DNA of 64,000 nt from Dryomyza anilis. Its lineage: Eukaryota; Arthropoda; Insecta; Diptera; Dryomyzidae. Position 1 is the first letter of the stretch; each line of letters opens with the position of its first letter. Below are positions 11,580 through 22,815 of the stretch, in pieces. A program made the translations under genes and the position numbers. Under the pieces are notes generated by a model. It was not told the DNA's origin, did no database searches, and saw only the letters and a list, made by a program, of their open reading frames with translations. Location: the NCBI GenBank assembly GCA_951804985.1, contig OX638134.1:558001-622000 (forward strand), written 5' to 3'.

Positions 11580-12200
11580 TCCGACCTCTTAGTGATGAGG
11601 AAATGCAAGAAAGAGCAATACAAAGTATTTTTGTTCTTACTATTGTCTTGCAGAGTCGTTCTTGCTCTTGCATCTGCTGGTCTCTGTTCGTGATCTTACG
11701 GTGTAAGTCTTGTTCTCACATCGACAGGTTAATTTTGTATGTGTTCATGCTCAAACTCCATGGGTCTTCATATTTTTAACAACTGTGTGTAAATCTGTCT
11801 GTCGGTTGAAATAACAATTACGGGAAAACTATAAGAGGTAGCTGAAAATTTAGTTGATCTCTACACCTACTCTTTTCCGTATATTTTGTACATATGCATT
11901 CTATTGCCTACACTAAATTGATGAGGCTATGCAAAAACAAAAGCAATACAAAGTGTTTTTGTTCTTACTCTTCTTCTTCTTGCAGAGTCATTCTTATACT
12001 TGCATTTGCAGGTCTCAATACTTTTTTGAGCTTTTAGTCTGGTTAGTCTGTTCTTGATCTTGCAATGTAGGTCTTATTATTCAATCGAAAGATCGATCTT
12101 GCACTTGTTCATCCAAAGCTGCAAAGTCTTCCCTTTTTTAAATCATCACTAGTCTGTCTATTTCTCCATCTGTCTCTAAGTTTTTCCGTCAGTTAAATCA
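11580..12200 (+). repeat. diverged direct duplication (about 330-bp spacing)
   Basis: The segments at about 11587-11855 and 11918-12230 align in order: TGATGAGGAAATGCAAGAAA / TTGATGAGGCTATGCAAAAA, CAATACAAAGTRTTTTTGTT, CTTGCAGAGTC, TTGCATYTGC, GATCTTRC and a distal CTGTCT...GGGAAAAC block. The second copy has extra CTT triplets. The CTGTC block is reminiscent of the dipteran repeat at 6556-6870. Confidence 0.75.
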
Positions 12201-12620
12201 CGCTTACGGGAAAACAAGAAGTAAATGAAACTCAAGAATTCGATTTACCTCTATATATCTAGTCGTTCTAGTATTGGAAATGAGTTAGATTTTGGTCGTA
12301 ACAGACCCCTGATTTTTGTAGTATATAAAAACCACAGTGATTTTAAAGGTGACATTTTAAGGGATAACCGTCTTCTATTTTAATTTCTTTAGCGAATTTT
12401 AGATAATTTAGATCGACTATAATAACATTAATTCTTATTAACTCCATTACAAACTTCTTAGCTTAGGTTTTTCTTACAATCTCATGCGAAAGAGTACGCT
12501 TTTTGTGTATATATTTTCGAAGACAACAGCGTGACAAATAGATCCTTCCTTTATCAGCGATCTTGCGAGTAACCTGAGCATATTTACTAAGATTACAAAA
12601 AGCCAACACCCAATTTATCA

Positions 12621-13125
12621 ATGTTGGTGCGCCGCGATCAACAGCGCCATCATCAGCAGCAGCACAAATACATTTTTCTTGGCTTCCAACTGTGTCGGTT
12701 GTTTGGTTTTGCTGTTTGGTCCAGCGCTGGCGCAACCCAAAACTCTGCTATCTACAAATACGTGATTTGTATTCAAATTCGATAAACGATCGCATAAACT
12801 GTTGAATGTCTTCATCAGTGAGCCAGCCAAACCGAACAACCCGAACAAGCCGATCAGTGTAGCCATTACACACGAGGGCAATAGTGCGCGCACAAGATCG
12901 GCTGATGGCAATAGAGAGGTTATACGTACGCTTGACCATATAAACCATGATTTATTGCCAACACACTCTAATATATATAGCGATATATTTCAATCTTCCA
13001 AAGTCAACAGCTATATGAAGCTGGCTGAAGAAACCGCTGATCTAGATCGCCGTTCACAACAACGATCATTTGCGACGAAAACGACTGCAAGAGGCACTAA
13101 ATCATTTTAGAGACGTTGCAATAAA
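12621..13125 (+). CDS. coding-like island, possible last exon(s)
   Basis: This is a candidate, not a confirmed gene. The plus frame open from 12766 to the TAG at 13108 has codons of protein-like variety (EPAKPNNPNKPISVAITHEG, later SKVNSYMKLAEETADLDRRS). AATAAA follows at 13120, and an acceptor-like TCTTCATCAG lies at 12809-12818. Another plus frame with its own ATG (12621-12785) encodes a Q/H-rich then hydrophobic peptide and overlaps it, so a short intron or frame change would be needed to join them. The minus strand has an 82-codon frame from the ATG near 12866 to 12618 with two hydrophobic stretches (TLIGLFGLFGLAGSL and VFVLLLMMALLIAA). Both strands cannot easily be coding, so chance in a GC-richer patch remains possible. 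Confidence 0.25.
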
Positions 13126-13165
13126 TACTTGGATCGTCTATGTCTATTAATATTGAAAGTTGATA

Positions 13166-13740
13166 TCATAACTGGGCACAGACGCACGCACACACAATAA
13201 TTGATGTTGTTTTTGTGTCGTTTACAAATGGACTCTTATCTAGAGAGGATCCTTGACAGCAACTGAACATCGAGAAAAAGTCACCCAACAATAATAGTAC
13301 AATCTTTGGCAAATTTATATCACGTGATGACGTGCTGTCAACACGATCTTGTTCGATCGAACGCGCATAAAAACCTCGCAATAGACTTATTTTGCGTTTG
13401 ATTGCAACACTTCTTTGCTGCCGGCCTGGCTTGCCTGCCTTCAACGATCATCGATCATTTTTACAAAAATGGATTCCAGCAGCGTTGGTACGGACTGCGA
13501 ACACCAGCGCATGTCCATAAAGCTTACAGAGGCAGGCAGCTGCAATAGAAGCTTTTGACAATCAGAAGCACAAAGAAAAAGCGTTATTGTCAACGCAGCG
13601 TCAAAAGATCGAGCAAATGATATATGAATAATAATACATATAAAAAAAAGCATATCTGAACGGAACAGAGGTAAAAACACTTTGCTCGAGTTGTGATTGC
13701 AATGATTTTCTTTTTTGGAAAACGCAAAGATCACCTACGC
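13166..13740. other. GC-richer patch with short frames on both strands
   Basis: The minus strand has open frames at 13166-13444 and 13441-13734. The plus strand has an ATG in strong context (ACAAAAATGG, 13469) opening 29 codons (MDSSSVGTDCEHQRMSIKLT...). None is recognised. The patch continues the compositional island begun at 12.6 kb. Confidence 0.3.
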
Positions 13741-13951
13741 GACGCCGTTAAGCACAAATGTTGCAAGTGGTTTTTGGTATTATTATTACAGGGGTATTTT
13801 AAATTAGTGATCCTTAGATTACATTGATGAAAAAATAATTTCAAAATCCATTATATCCATTCTCCGAATTTCACTATTCTGAAATAGGTTCTATTTGAAT
13901 TATTTTTTATATTTTCATAATATCCTCTATTCCCATTCAAGTAAAATCTAA

Positions 13952-14005
13952 ATAGTTAGTATTTTATTGAATCCAAAGAAATCGATTCAATAAAATACTA
14001 ACTAT
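13952..14005. repeat. perfect 22-bp inverted repeat (hairpin)
   Basis: Positions 13952-13973 and 13984-14005 are exact reverse complements, separated by 10 nt (CAAAGAAATC). The flanks show no obvious terminal repeat, so this may be a very small foldback or a recent palindromic duplication. Confidence 0.9.
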
Positions 14006-14034
14006 GATACACAGGGACTAAAACTAATAGAAAT

Positions 14035-14335
14035 ATCGATTCCGATTCCAGTTACAAGGTTTTTAAAATGGCGGTTTCGGTTACGAATCTGATTTCAACC
14101 AAAAAGATGACATGGGTTCCGATTTCACACATTTTTCTAATAACGGTTCCGATTCTTGTTCCAAAAATCAAAAAGGGTCCGGTTGCTATTCCAATTTTTT
14201 GCGGTTTCTGACAGTTCGGATGATAGATTTTTAAAATAGCGATTCCGGTTCCGCACGTTTATTTCATAAAGGTTCCAATTCCGGTTCCATAAATCTAAAC
14301 TGTTTCGATTCCGGTTCCGGTTTTTTGCGGTACCT
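14035..14335. repeat. degenerate GATTCCGGTTCC minisatellite
   Basis: The motif GATTCCGGTTCC and close variants (GGTTCCGATT, GTTCCAATTCCGG) recur many times, interrupted by TTTTTAAAATRGCG and TTTTTTGCGG blocks that themselves repeat at about 14064 and 14230. It contains no ORF and no function is inferred. Confidence 0.75.
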
Positions 14336-16439
14336 AAATATAAAGTTTTTGTACACAGAAAGAGTTCAGTGGTACCTATTGAGCGTAGTCTGGTCTATGT
14401 GAGGCTTTGGCTTAACCTTTATGTAACCAACCATAATCTTGACTATATCGTTTTTATATGAGCTCGTATGACTGGTGACTTGATGTACCAATCCTGGATC
14501 TTCAGTGTATTCAAAACATCATCAAATATTTACTTTTGAAGATCCCTTTTAAAGACGTTAATAATTTCCGTTTAATTGGACGTTCATGTTTTTACACTCC
14601 ACACTAAAAGTAAAAGAATATTAACTATGGTCATCCGCTTGTATCACCGAAAAAAACATGGCCACAAAAATCTCCGTTATCTCCTGGGTTCGTCTCTCGT
14701 CACTCTGTCTGTCTGCCTGTTGAAATCGCGATTTCACGATGTAAGACATACTTTACTAAGAAGAAATAAAATGAAAAAGAATTCTCACAAAAAAAAAGAA
14801 CTAGATTATTTAAACTCTGAACTTAAATTAGTTATATACCTCGGTCTGTTGACCATTGATCTGTGGTTTTGGTACATATACATCATATAATAATTAATTC
14901 TAAGGAATTTTGACAGTACCTAAGTGAAATTTTCTTATCTCCCTCTCTACTTTATATACCGTACAATATATAGGTACCTCCCAAAATATTATAAAATTCA
15001 AAATGCTTGAAATATCATCATAAAAATGAAAAAATTATATAAAATTCCGTGAAATATATTACAAATTCGTTATAATTATGTCTAAGAAAGCGTTTATCTG
15101 CAAATTGAAATACAGCGTACTCTTCTTCATAGCCACATTGTAATGAATTGAATGTATGATCTGCGGTTTGTAGGTATCATTGGGTAGTTTGTATGAATTA
15201 TCGTCATGTCGTCTACATTTTTTTTGTTATTTATGAGCTGCAGTTATGCCTTTTTGGTATGCGAAGAATTTAGTTGGTCGTGAGCTCACATGCAATTAAT
15301 GACCAAATTAGTTGAGCATCAGCAAATTCTATTTGTTTTAATTTCAAAGTTTCGACGTTTAGAAAAACCAATATATATGCGGCTGTGTTTTTTTCTTTCT
15401 TTTTGTTCATTTGTGATTTACGAGTATTTCTGGTATTGGTCATTGGTATGGAAAATGTCAGAGTAACTGTCAACTGTTCGAATTGAATTGACATCAACGA
15501 ACGAAAAGACGATTTTTTTAGTATGTGTTCGTTCGACGCTTAAAGAGGATAAAACGCATCAGAAGACAATATAGTTGTAAGGAGAGCTGATAGGAGACAG
15601 CAGCACAAGTCAAGCCAAGCCTGGCATTAGGATATATGTTGGCTGGATAAAAAAAAGAAAAAGAATTTTTAAATCGCTGCAGCCAGTGCACAGTAACGAG
15701 CTAAACTATAAAAGCAAATAATCAAAGAGCTAAATTTAAATTTGGACTGGGAAATTGCGCACAGTTGGTAGGCAGGCAGGCACTAAAAATTGCAACTAAA
15801 GCCCAGTGCGGATGCGCTTTCAATAGCGAAATATGAATTGAAACGGAACTCGAAAAGCATGCATAAATTCATAAAAATATTGAATAAAAAAAATAATAAA
15901 AGAGCACACATAAAAAGCGTACATAAATGTAACAATATTTTGATAAATCGGGGCTCACTCACTTTGACAATGTAAATGTAAATCGGCACAAAAAAACAAC
16001 AAATATGCGCACCAGAAGAAAGTGCAGAAGACGGTACTGAACGGAACAATGTCGCTACTTTGTGGCATGAGCAATGTCTGTTGTTGCTCCGGCAGCAGCA
16101 GCAGCAATAAATTGCGTTGTAAGTATAACAATTTGTATGCTAAAGAAGCGCACAAAGGTGCAGAATCGAAAAAGGGGCGAGTGCGCGGATTCAATACGGA
16201 CGCAATACAGTGCCGCGGCGGTAGTCCACGGGGAGTTGTTTGCGCAAGCTGACGAAGTTCAAGTTGCAGAACCCGCAGGTATTGCTGTCGATAGACCAGC
16301 CAGAAAAGTTGGTAAGAATCAGTAAAAATACCAGTAGATGCAGACATCGACAATCTAACTTAACTTAATGGGCCCAAACCCATACAAAATATCAGAATAT
16401 TCCGAAAAATATGCGTACGTATCGAAGGTCTATACGTAT
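14336..16439. other. non-coding stretch
   Basis: No gene is recognised. The frame at 14576-14890 (+) is basic and unrecognised. Overlapping frames on both strands at 15783-16353 span a CAGCAGCAGCAGCAA run near 16100 and look like composition artefacts. A TATAAAAG lies at 15707 with no initiator at the usual spacing. Confidence 0.4.
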
Positions 16440-17230
16440 CTAACGGAACCCAGGTTGAAAATGGCCGGTTATAATTACTGAAAAAAACCGATGTACATGT
16501 TTTTAGAAACGGTCATTCTGTTGATCTTGAAAGTCGACTTGACAGCATAATATTTGTTCAATTCTGTGTCCGGATTAATGAACTTAGTTTCCAGACTTGT
16601 CCGAGTTTTGGTCGAAAACTATTTAAATGGTCGGTCGGGGGAATGTTGCCAATTCTGGTAGTTCATGCATAGGAAGGCTCGGTTGAGATTTAAAATGAAT
16701 GATATAGGGTCTTGAAAGTCGACTTGCTGTCCAATTTTGTGTCCAGATTAATGAACTTAGTGTTAGAAACGGCTCCGACTTAAGTACGTTCAATTTCTAA
16801 AAAGAATAGCTGAAAAGCCGACGTGAAAACTAAAGGTAGATCCAGTTCTGGGTCTAGATTATGGGATAGGCTTTGTCATCAAGAATTAATTAAGGATGTT
16901 GTCAAGTTCAGATATTTCTACATGGGAAGGAACGATTGATGTTAAAAATTGCCAATATGAGCCTATTCCTGAGATTATTCTGACCGTTGTACGTCTTGGA
17001 TTTTCTGGATCCAAGAAGTCGATGTAAATAAAAATAAAGTCGTTGCTTGTATATAAAGGCCCGATACGGTTAAAAAAACCGATATAGCACTGTTGCACAA
17101 GTTCATGGAAAGAATGTTATGATCTAACTCAAAAAAGTCGATGCTCCAGTTTCTAGGTTCTACACCGATTGATATGAAAGCCCGGTAAAGGACAAAAATG
17201 ACCAAAATATGTCTTCAAATTTAAATATAT
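16440..17230 (+). repeat. decayed tandem repeat (about 180-bp spacing)
   Basis: The blocks at about 16528-16587 and 16711-16761 share CTTGAAAGTCGACTTG followed by GTGTCCRGATTAATGAACTT. Weaker versions (AAGCCGACGTG, AAGAAGTCGATG, AAAAAGTCGATG) follow at about 16815, 17014 and 17132. The unit is recognisable but heavily diverged, implying an old tandem array. Confidence 0.65.
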
Positions 17231-17379
17231 CTTTAAAGAAAAATCTCAAAAACCAAAGTTACCTATTTTTTTGGGCTACTTTAAAACAAAAAATCTCTGT
17301 ACGATTTTTTATCTCAATACGCCCCTGATTGTCACCGACATATTTGACTACTTGAGCAACTCATTTCGCTTGTGTGTAA

Positions 17380-18130
17380 GTGCTGCCAACAGTAGACCCC
17401 CAGAAATGCAGAAAAGCAAACAATTGTTGCCCGCTCGAAGAGCGTCATCACCACCATCAGCAGCAGCAACAGTCGCAGCAGGTCGTGTGGTTCTGGGCCC
17501 GCTTTGGGGCCAGTCTGCAGACGAACCGACGGTGGGATGGACGGACTGCATGCCTGCTGTTTGCTGGTTGCTACATTATAATAAAGCGAAAATAGATTTG
17601 TATCGAAAGGCGGCTTCTCTGAAGCGCGATTTGCAAATATTTTGTCATTGTGCCGAGATTTATGGAGTGGAAGAGAACATGTGCGCGATTTTTTTCTTTC
17701 TAAAGCCTCATCTTCTACGTCTTCTTCTTCATCTTTGGCTGCACTTTTTGCAGCAGTAGACGACGGGCGCTGCTGGAATGGCGCGAAAAGGTTGCACATT
17801 TGTTTCCAGGAAAATAGCACAGTTTCTTTTGCCAGTACGTAGAAATGCGCTAAAAACCGCTACTTTCCGCGACGGGCACTCAAAATAGTTGACACATTTC
17901 TCACACTCGTAGTGCACAGCAGCAGCAACAGCAAAAACACTTGCTGCGCAGCAACAGCAATATTAACAGCGACAACAAATAACACAAGCTGTGTGCCGCA
18001 GCATCAGCCTCTGTGTTCCAAGGGTTTCTCAAACTCAATTGCATGCCTTCGTTTAGTAAATCATTTAACGGCGACTCCGCCAGTTGTGTGTGTCTCATTA
18101 TTTGATCTTTACAAACGGTGCTCTTAAAAT
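17380..18130. repeat. opa-type CAG/CAA-rich region
   Basis: Runs of CAGCAGCAACAG and their complements (17450-17485, 17925-17980) open long overlapping frames on both strands: 17271-17759 (+) and 17332-17820 (-), 162 codons each. The translations switch between Q, S, A and L runs according to frame. That is the signature of trinucleotide repeats, so no gene is called. Confidence 0.6.
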
Positions 18131-18940
18131 GTAATTAATTTGCCGTCTGCACCGCGACCACCAGCAACATGTTGTACATTGCATTGCCGTCAAGAATTGC
18201 AGCCAAATGAAGACAAATGACCAACATGCAAACCATCAATTTCTGGACCGCCACTTGCACGGACTGTGCCGTCGCTCTCTGGGTTGCACTCTTTCCAAAG
18301 GTGTTCGCATGAGAAATGACTTTTGTTAATTCGTATTTCAGTTGTTGATCGTTGACTGCGATCATCGTGCATCACTCGGTGGCGATGTTGATGTTGTTTC
18401 TCTGCTGTTTCTCTGACTGGCGACGCGACGCGACTCGAGTTGCTCACCTCAACAACGTGTGTCACAAACGGTGTCAACAAACATTTAGCAGTTGGTGTCG
18501 CTCACGTAGTACCATTACTTGACTTGGCCCAGCTGAATGAATTGGACGTCGATTAGCCAAGGTCTGCCTGTTGCTGCTGCTGCTGCTCCATGAAGACTCG
18601 TTCGATATCACGTTCCACGTCATCCGAGGCACAGAAGTCGTTAGCACAGTTGTTGTGGTCGTGTTGGCAAATGTTAGGGTCTGAAGGCACTTAGTTAATG
18701 ACGATTGAGGCGGTACGAGTTCAACGTTTAATTTAACAATTTGAGTTTTTTGAAATCTATAAAGATCACCTTTATTGAAGACTAGAATTTCAAAACTGAA
18801 AGCAAACATTTAGAGATTTAAAGATTTTATAAATATTCTTAATGTGGCAAAATTAAATTTAGTATCCGTGACAAATTTTCTGTAAAGTTTTGCAAAGTGC
18901 GGTAACTATTTCTTGAAAATTTAATTTTAAAAATCTTCCT
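18131..18940. other. non-coding stretch
   Basis: Less AT-rich than the rest, with a GCTGCTGCTGCTGCT run near 18572. Minus-strand frames at 18135-18809 are unrecognised and overlap each other. Confidence 0.35.
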
Positions 18941-19020
18941 CTTCCGATAACTTTCATGGGAAGTTTTGTCTTTGGAATATACTATCAAAGACGAATCTTC
19001 CAATGAAAGCTATCGGAAAG
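18941..19020. repeat. 80-bp imperfect hairpin
   Basis: The two halves (from CTTCCGATAACTTTCATGGG to CCAATGAAAGCTATCGGAAAG) are near reverse complements over about 40 bp each with a tiny loop. Several differences would still pair as G-U in RNA. It could be a small foldback element or, less likely, a small-RNA precursor. Confidence 0.8.
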
Positions 19021-19069
19021 AAATGCCCAGGAAAGGACGAAGTATAGTACGGTATTAATCCTTTTTTCC

Positions 19070-19285
19070 AGCCCAGTGTTAGGATGGAGTTAGTCAATCA
19101 GGAATATGTAGTGAATTTGCCTCAACCACTTACTTCTACGAAAAGTTCAACCCCGAGATGGTTTTTCCCAAAAACATTCTTTACATGAAAGTTTTCGAAA
19201 AGATTTAACCGGGAAAGAATCAAGAACTAAGTATTGTAGGGCAGTAATACCTTCCAACTGGAAATAACAGTTCAGTATCAGGATG
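19070..19285 (+). repeat. diverged flanking repeat around the SINE insertion
   Basis: TTAGGATGGAGTTAGTCAAT plus GGAATATGTAGTGAATTTG at about 19078-19120 recurs after the SINE as TTAGGATGAAGTTAGTTAAT plus GGAATATGTAACGAATTTG (19547-19585). A third echo, ATGGAGTTAGTCAATTTC, lies near 19993. The SINE appears to have landed in an older tandem repeat. Confidence 0.6.
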
Positions 19286-19547
19286 TAGCTTGGGTAGCTC
19301 AAGGTTAGTGCGTTGGACTGCAAGCCTGGCTCAAGCCTGGACTGGGGCTAAAAATATATTTTCGAAGAAACATTTTTCTATACCGCGCTTCCTCTTGACA
19401 GTAAATGGCAAACCTACGAGAATTAAACATTACCTACGAAAACTCTAGGTCTCACCACATGGAGTACAAATATAACACGCACAGCTGAAACGGTGAGAGA
19501 GCTCGGCCTAAGTACTTTTAAGACTGTAAAGCCAAACTATTATTATT
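19286..19547 (+). mobile_element. tRNA-derived SINE, plus-strand copy
   Basis: The order is a tRNA-like head with an A-box-like GGTAGCTCAAGGTTAGTGCG and a B-box-like GGCTCAAGCCTGG; the body (ACATTTTTCTATACCGCGC, AATGGCAAACCTACGAGA, AACACGCACAGCTGAAACGG, AGAGAGCTCGGCC); and an ATTATTATT tail. AGGATG(T/A)AG flanks both ends, a plausible target-site duplication (confounded by the older repeat). Part of the head between the boxes is deleted compared with the other copies. Confidence 0.85.
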
Positions 19548-19599
19548 AGGATGAAGTTAGTTAATCTGGAATATGTAACGAATTTGTCTTTAAAAAAAA

Positions 19600-20010
19600 C
19601 TTTTTATTATTTACTTTAAAAATTAGAGACAATTCTACCTAGAGACAATACTTCTTCGAGGCAATCGTTCCCCGAGATAAAGTCTCCAGAAGACTTTTCC
19701 GAACAATACTTCCCCAATAAAATGCATCCACTAAAACTCTTTCTCCATACGATTTTTCTAAGAGATAAATCTTCTTAGAGATGAGAAGATTTACAGTCTC
19801 TTCGAAACAATGCATCTACGGACAATTCTTTATAGTGACAATTTCTCTCCGGTATAGTTTTTAGCAAAGACAAGTCTTCTCAGGAAAGTTATCTGAAAGA
19901 ATATTCCTTCCTCAAAGGCCGCCGGAAATATCAACATTTCAAAATCCTCATTGGGTGCCAAGTGGAAATAAGACTCAGTCACTATTCCTAGCATGGAGTT
20001 AGTCAATTTC
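19600..20010. repeat. degenerate GAGACAAT minisatellite
   Basis: Short units of about 14-18 bp resembling GAGACAATACTTCC recur irregularly from about 19625, with variants such as CGAGGCAATCGTTCCCC and GAGATAAATCTTC. It belongs to the same family as the array at 61570-62740. Confidence 0.6.
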
Positions 20011-20700
20011 AGGGGCATGACCATCATATGATGATCATCAATGGTACAACTTCCATCTCATACTCTCTGACCACAGGTCTGAAGCCCTCTTTCCATTACT
20101 CCCTCATCTTAATTTAATTTCCCATCTCCTCGATCACATAGACTGGTTTCAGGTATCAGTGCCGAGAATCTAACTAAGCACTGGGCATAGTTTAAAATAC
20201 TAGCATTGTTGCAAGAGGAGATATTGGATACCTGACGATCACCGAACTTAGCTAGGTCTACCCGAAACTCTTTACGGTCGGAATACTTGCTAAATACTTG
20301 GAAAAGACTGGATCATAGATAGAATTGACTACTTCGAAGTTAAGTCTATATTGAAATGTCGAAAGATATGATTCTTTTCAAAAGAGGTAGCTCCGTTTAG
20401 AAATTAATTTTTCCATTTTCGATCTCGACAGTCGTAGAATTCATACCCAGACCTTTTCACCTCGCGTTCTAGCGATGACGGTGCTTAATAAAAATAGTCG
20501 TACATTATATATACTTATAGGGTTTGCGGAATAGTTATATCAAAGTTTTTCTTAATAAGAAAAAAGTTTTAGGATATATTTTAAATAGCTGCTTTTGACA
20601 CCCTGTATATAAAAATTATCTGCACTTGCATGTTGCAGTGACAAGTCATTGGGTCGCACTACTGCTACCGTTGTTTGCTGTTTTTGTACATGTTGTAGTT
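20011..20700. other. non-coding stretch
   Basis: No recognised gene or repeat. Confidence 0.35.
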
Positions 20701-21070
20701 GCTGCTGGTGCTGCTGCTGTGTTCAGCAATTTTTCGCTTTACGGCACTTTGTCGCCATTAGCGTCCTGCAAATCAAAACATTTCGAATCACGATGACGAA
20801 GATGTGATTGCGATTGCGCTAAACTGCAACGGCAACAACAACAACAGTATCGACATCAGCAACAACGTGACAGTCGGGCAATACATTGTGTCATTTGTAT
20901 GCAAGCGCAACACAGCAGCAACAACACAACGCTATCATCAGCGAACAAGAACAGCAACAATTACTAACGTCAGAGTACAGCAACTGTTGCTGCTGTTGAT
21001 ACTGCTACTTTTGCTGCTGCTACTGATATCCATGCTGTTGTTGTTGCTGCTACAATGCTTTGTCTAACAT
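20701..21070. repeat. opa-type trinucleotide repeat region
   Basis: It carries GCTGCTGGTGCTGCTGCTG, CAACAACAACAACAG and a (TTGCTGCTG)n-rich block. The plus frame 20804-21067 ends in a leucine run made by the CTG/TTG repeats and is not supported as a gene. Confidence 0.6.
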
Positions 21071-21153
21071 GTTGCCACAGTCTGCCAAAGTGTCCCAGAA
21101 GAGACGCTGACGTAAAGTTGCCGGGGACAAACTCGACGAGGACAACGCTGGAC

Positions 21154-21186
21154 TATAAAACCTGAGCTCCAATGGCAGTCAGATCG
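21154..21186 (+). promoter_or_regulatory. possible TATA/initiator core promoter
   Basis: TATAAAA at 21154-21160 is followed 27 bp later by a TCAGATC initiator-like match (A at 21181), close to the normal insect spacing. No credible downstream coding region follows; the first ATG (21208) opens a trinucleotide-repeat peptide. It could drive a non-coding RNA or be chance. Confidence 0.2.
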
Positions 21187-21199
21187 TCGAAGATCATTT

Positions 21200-21780
21200 G
21201 ACATTCGATGTCGCTGATGTTGTTGTACTACTACTGCTGTTGCTGTTTCTGTCGATGTTGTTGGTGTTATTGTTGCTATTGCTGTGTTGTTGCTGCTACT
21301 AGGACAGATCGAAGTCAGTCGATTTAATTACAACAAATAGCAAATTGCCTGCGGAACAATAAACTTTTGCACACTTCATAGCAAAATGTTCTCCAGGGAG
21401 GCAATGTTGCCGCGTCTCCACGTTGCAGTCAACCTGCCAGACAGTCAGCCAGTGCTGCCAGCCAGTCGGCCAGTGCTGCCAGCAAATGCGTTCAATGTCG
21501 AAAATCGCAATGACGTCGTTGTCGTCGTCGACAACAAAGCGGCAAATTGGGTGCAGTTGTTTTTGTTGCTGCCAGCATTGGCGGCATTTTCGCTTTGAGT
21601 CGCTGGTACCACTGCTGCTGTTGCCGGCACTTTTGTATTTAGCAGCAGCAATAGATTCGCGGTTCAGCTGCGCTTCTAATGTTGTCAACTTTGTGTTGGT
21701 CGCTGAGGCTGGTGCAGCATTGATGTTACTACTACTAGTTCTTGCTACTACGTTGTACGTTGACATTAAATGTCACTGGT
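21200..21780. repeat. opa-type repeat region with overlapping frames
   Basis: TTGCTGCTGTTG and GCCAGTGCTGCCAGCC repeats (21215-21300 and 21440-21490) keep frames open on both strands (21299-21766 minus, 21423-21818 plus). The translations are low-complexity and antisense to each other. No gene is called. Confidence 0.5.
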
Positions 21781-21960
21781 TCGCGACAATAAGACCAACA
21801 ACAAACAGCAGGCAATAATCGGGAGGGATGCTCAAAAACATGAAGTGTTTTCGCAAAGTTTTATGACACATTGGTCGCGGCTAATTGTGTGACAAGTGAC
21901 GAGTTTGGTAATAGCCAACAACATTGTTTTTTCAGCCGCTGAATAAGCTTGAGACTTATT

Positions 21961-22408
21961 TAAGTGAAAATATTTACGTGGAATAATTTTAAGTCCAAAC
22001 ATTAAATTTTGAGTGAATTTTTAGTGAAATTTAGTGAAAATTTTACTTTCTAATGAAAATTTGAATTTTTACTGAAAAAATAAATGTTGAGTTAAAAATT
22101 AACTTTTTAGTGAAACAGTGAATTTTTTTTATGTACAATTTTTAATCTGAATGAAAAATTTAACTTGTAGTGAAAAATTTTAATTTAGTGAAAATTGAAT
22201 TTTTAGTGAAAAATCGAATGTTTTTTGAAATATTGAAAAATTTTAATAAAAAATTGAATTTTTATTGAAAAACTGAACTTAAGTGAAAAATTGAAATTTT
22301 AGTGAAAAATTTGAATTTTTAGAGAAAATGTAATTTTTGGATAAAATTAGAATTTCTAGTGAAAAATTGCAATTATAGTGAAAAATTGAATTTTTAGTAA
22401 AAAATTGA
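21961..22408 (-). repeat. 19-bp minisatellite array 1 (AGTG orientation)
   Basis: Diverged tandem units of the type AGTGAAAAATTGAATTTTT. The unit is a 15-nt palindrome (AAAAATTSAATTTTT) plus a 4-nt spacer read here as AGTG. Unit-length and base differences are frequent, so the array is older than the one at 44.3 kb. Confidence 0.85.
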
Positions 22409-22559
22409 CTAAACCCTCTCTTGATTTTGATTTTTTGTCATTTACATTGTTTTCTTTCGTCGATTTCTTATTTTGGAATGGTTATGTAAATAAATCGATT
22501 GATGCCATTTTCTGCTATTTATCCGGAAAGGTTTTTTGCATTGCAAATACTTATATAGA

Positions 22560-22815
22560 TCATGGTGCAGCAGTAACACTATCCGTGGAATCGGCGGCGG
22601 TGGCGGCAACAGGAGCACCACTTAAAATTAGATTATCCCATATATGAGCACTGCGTATACGTGCGCTGAGTACCGACCGATGCGAAGGCACTCGATGGAC
22701 GACTCCCAACCAAGGCCCGCGACAACACCAACAGCAACATCTCCACCAGCAACAGCAGCACCACCACCACCAACTATAACCAGAGCGCGGCGCTGGCACT
22801 CCAAAAGTCGGCTTG
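22560..22815 (+). other. GC-rich coding-like patch, unresolved
   Basis: It contrasts with AT-rich flanks. Three plus frames are open in parts: one from the ATG at 22644 (MSTAYTCAEYRPMRRHSMDD, then T/P/A-rich), one giving NTNSNISTSNSSTTTTNYNQ then SAALALQKSACIKLF, and one with a Q/H-rich run. The repeat content explains part of this. No family, splice-supported exon or partner exon is recognised. Confidence 0.2.

Noticed and set aside
15707..15765. TATAAAAG with downstream ACAGTT
   Set aside because: The spacing is too long and the initiator match poor.
15955..16353. 132-codon minus-strand frame
   Set aside because: It overlaps two plus frames over a GCAGCAGCAGCAGCAA run; the leucine/glutamine tracts come from the repeat.
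17271..17820. Two 162-codon frames on opposite strands
   Set aside because: They overlap across CAG/CAA trinucleotide runs, which keep several frames open at once.
21299..21818. 155- and 131-codon antisense frames
   Set aside because: They are driven by CTG/GCC repeats, low in complexity and mutually antisense.
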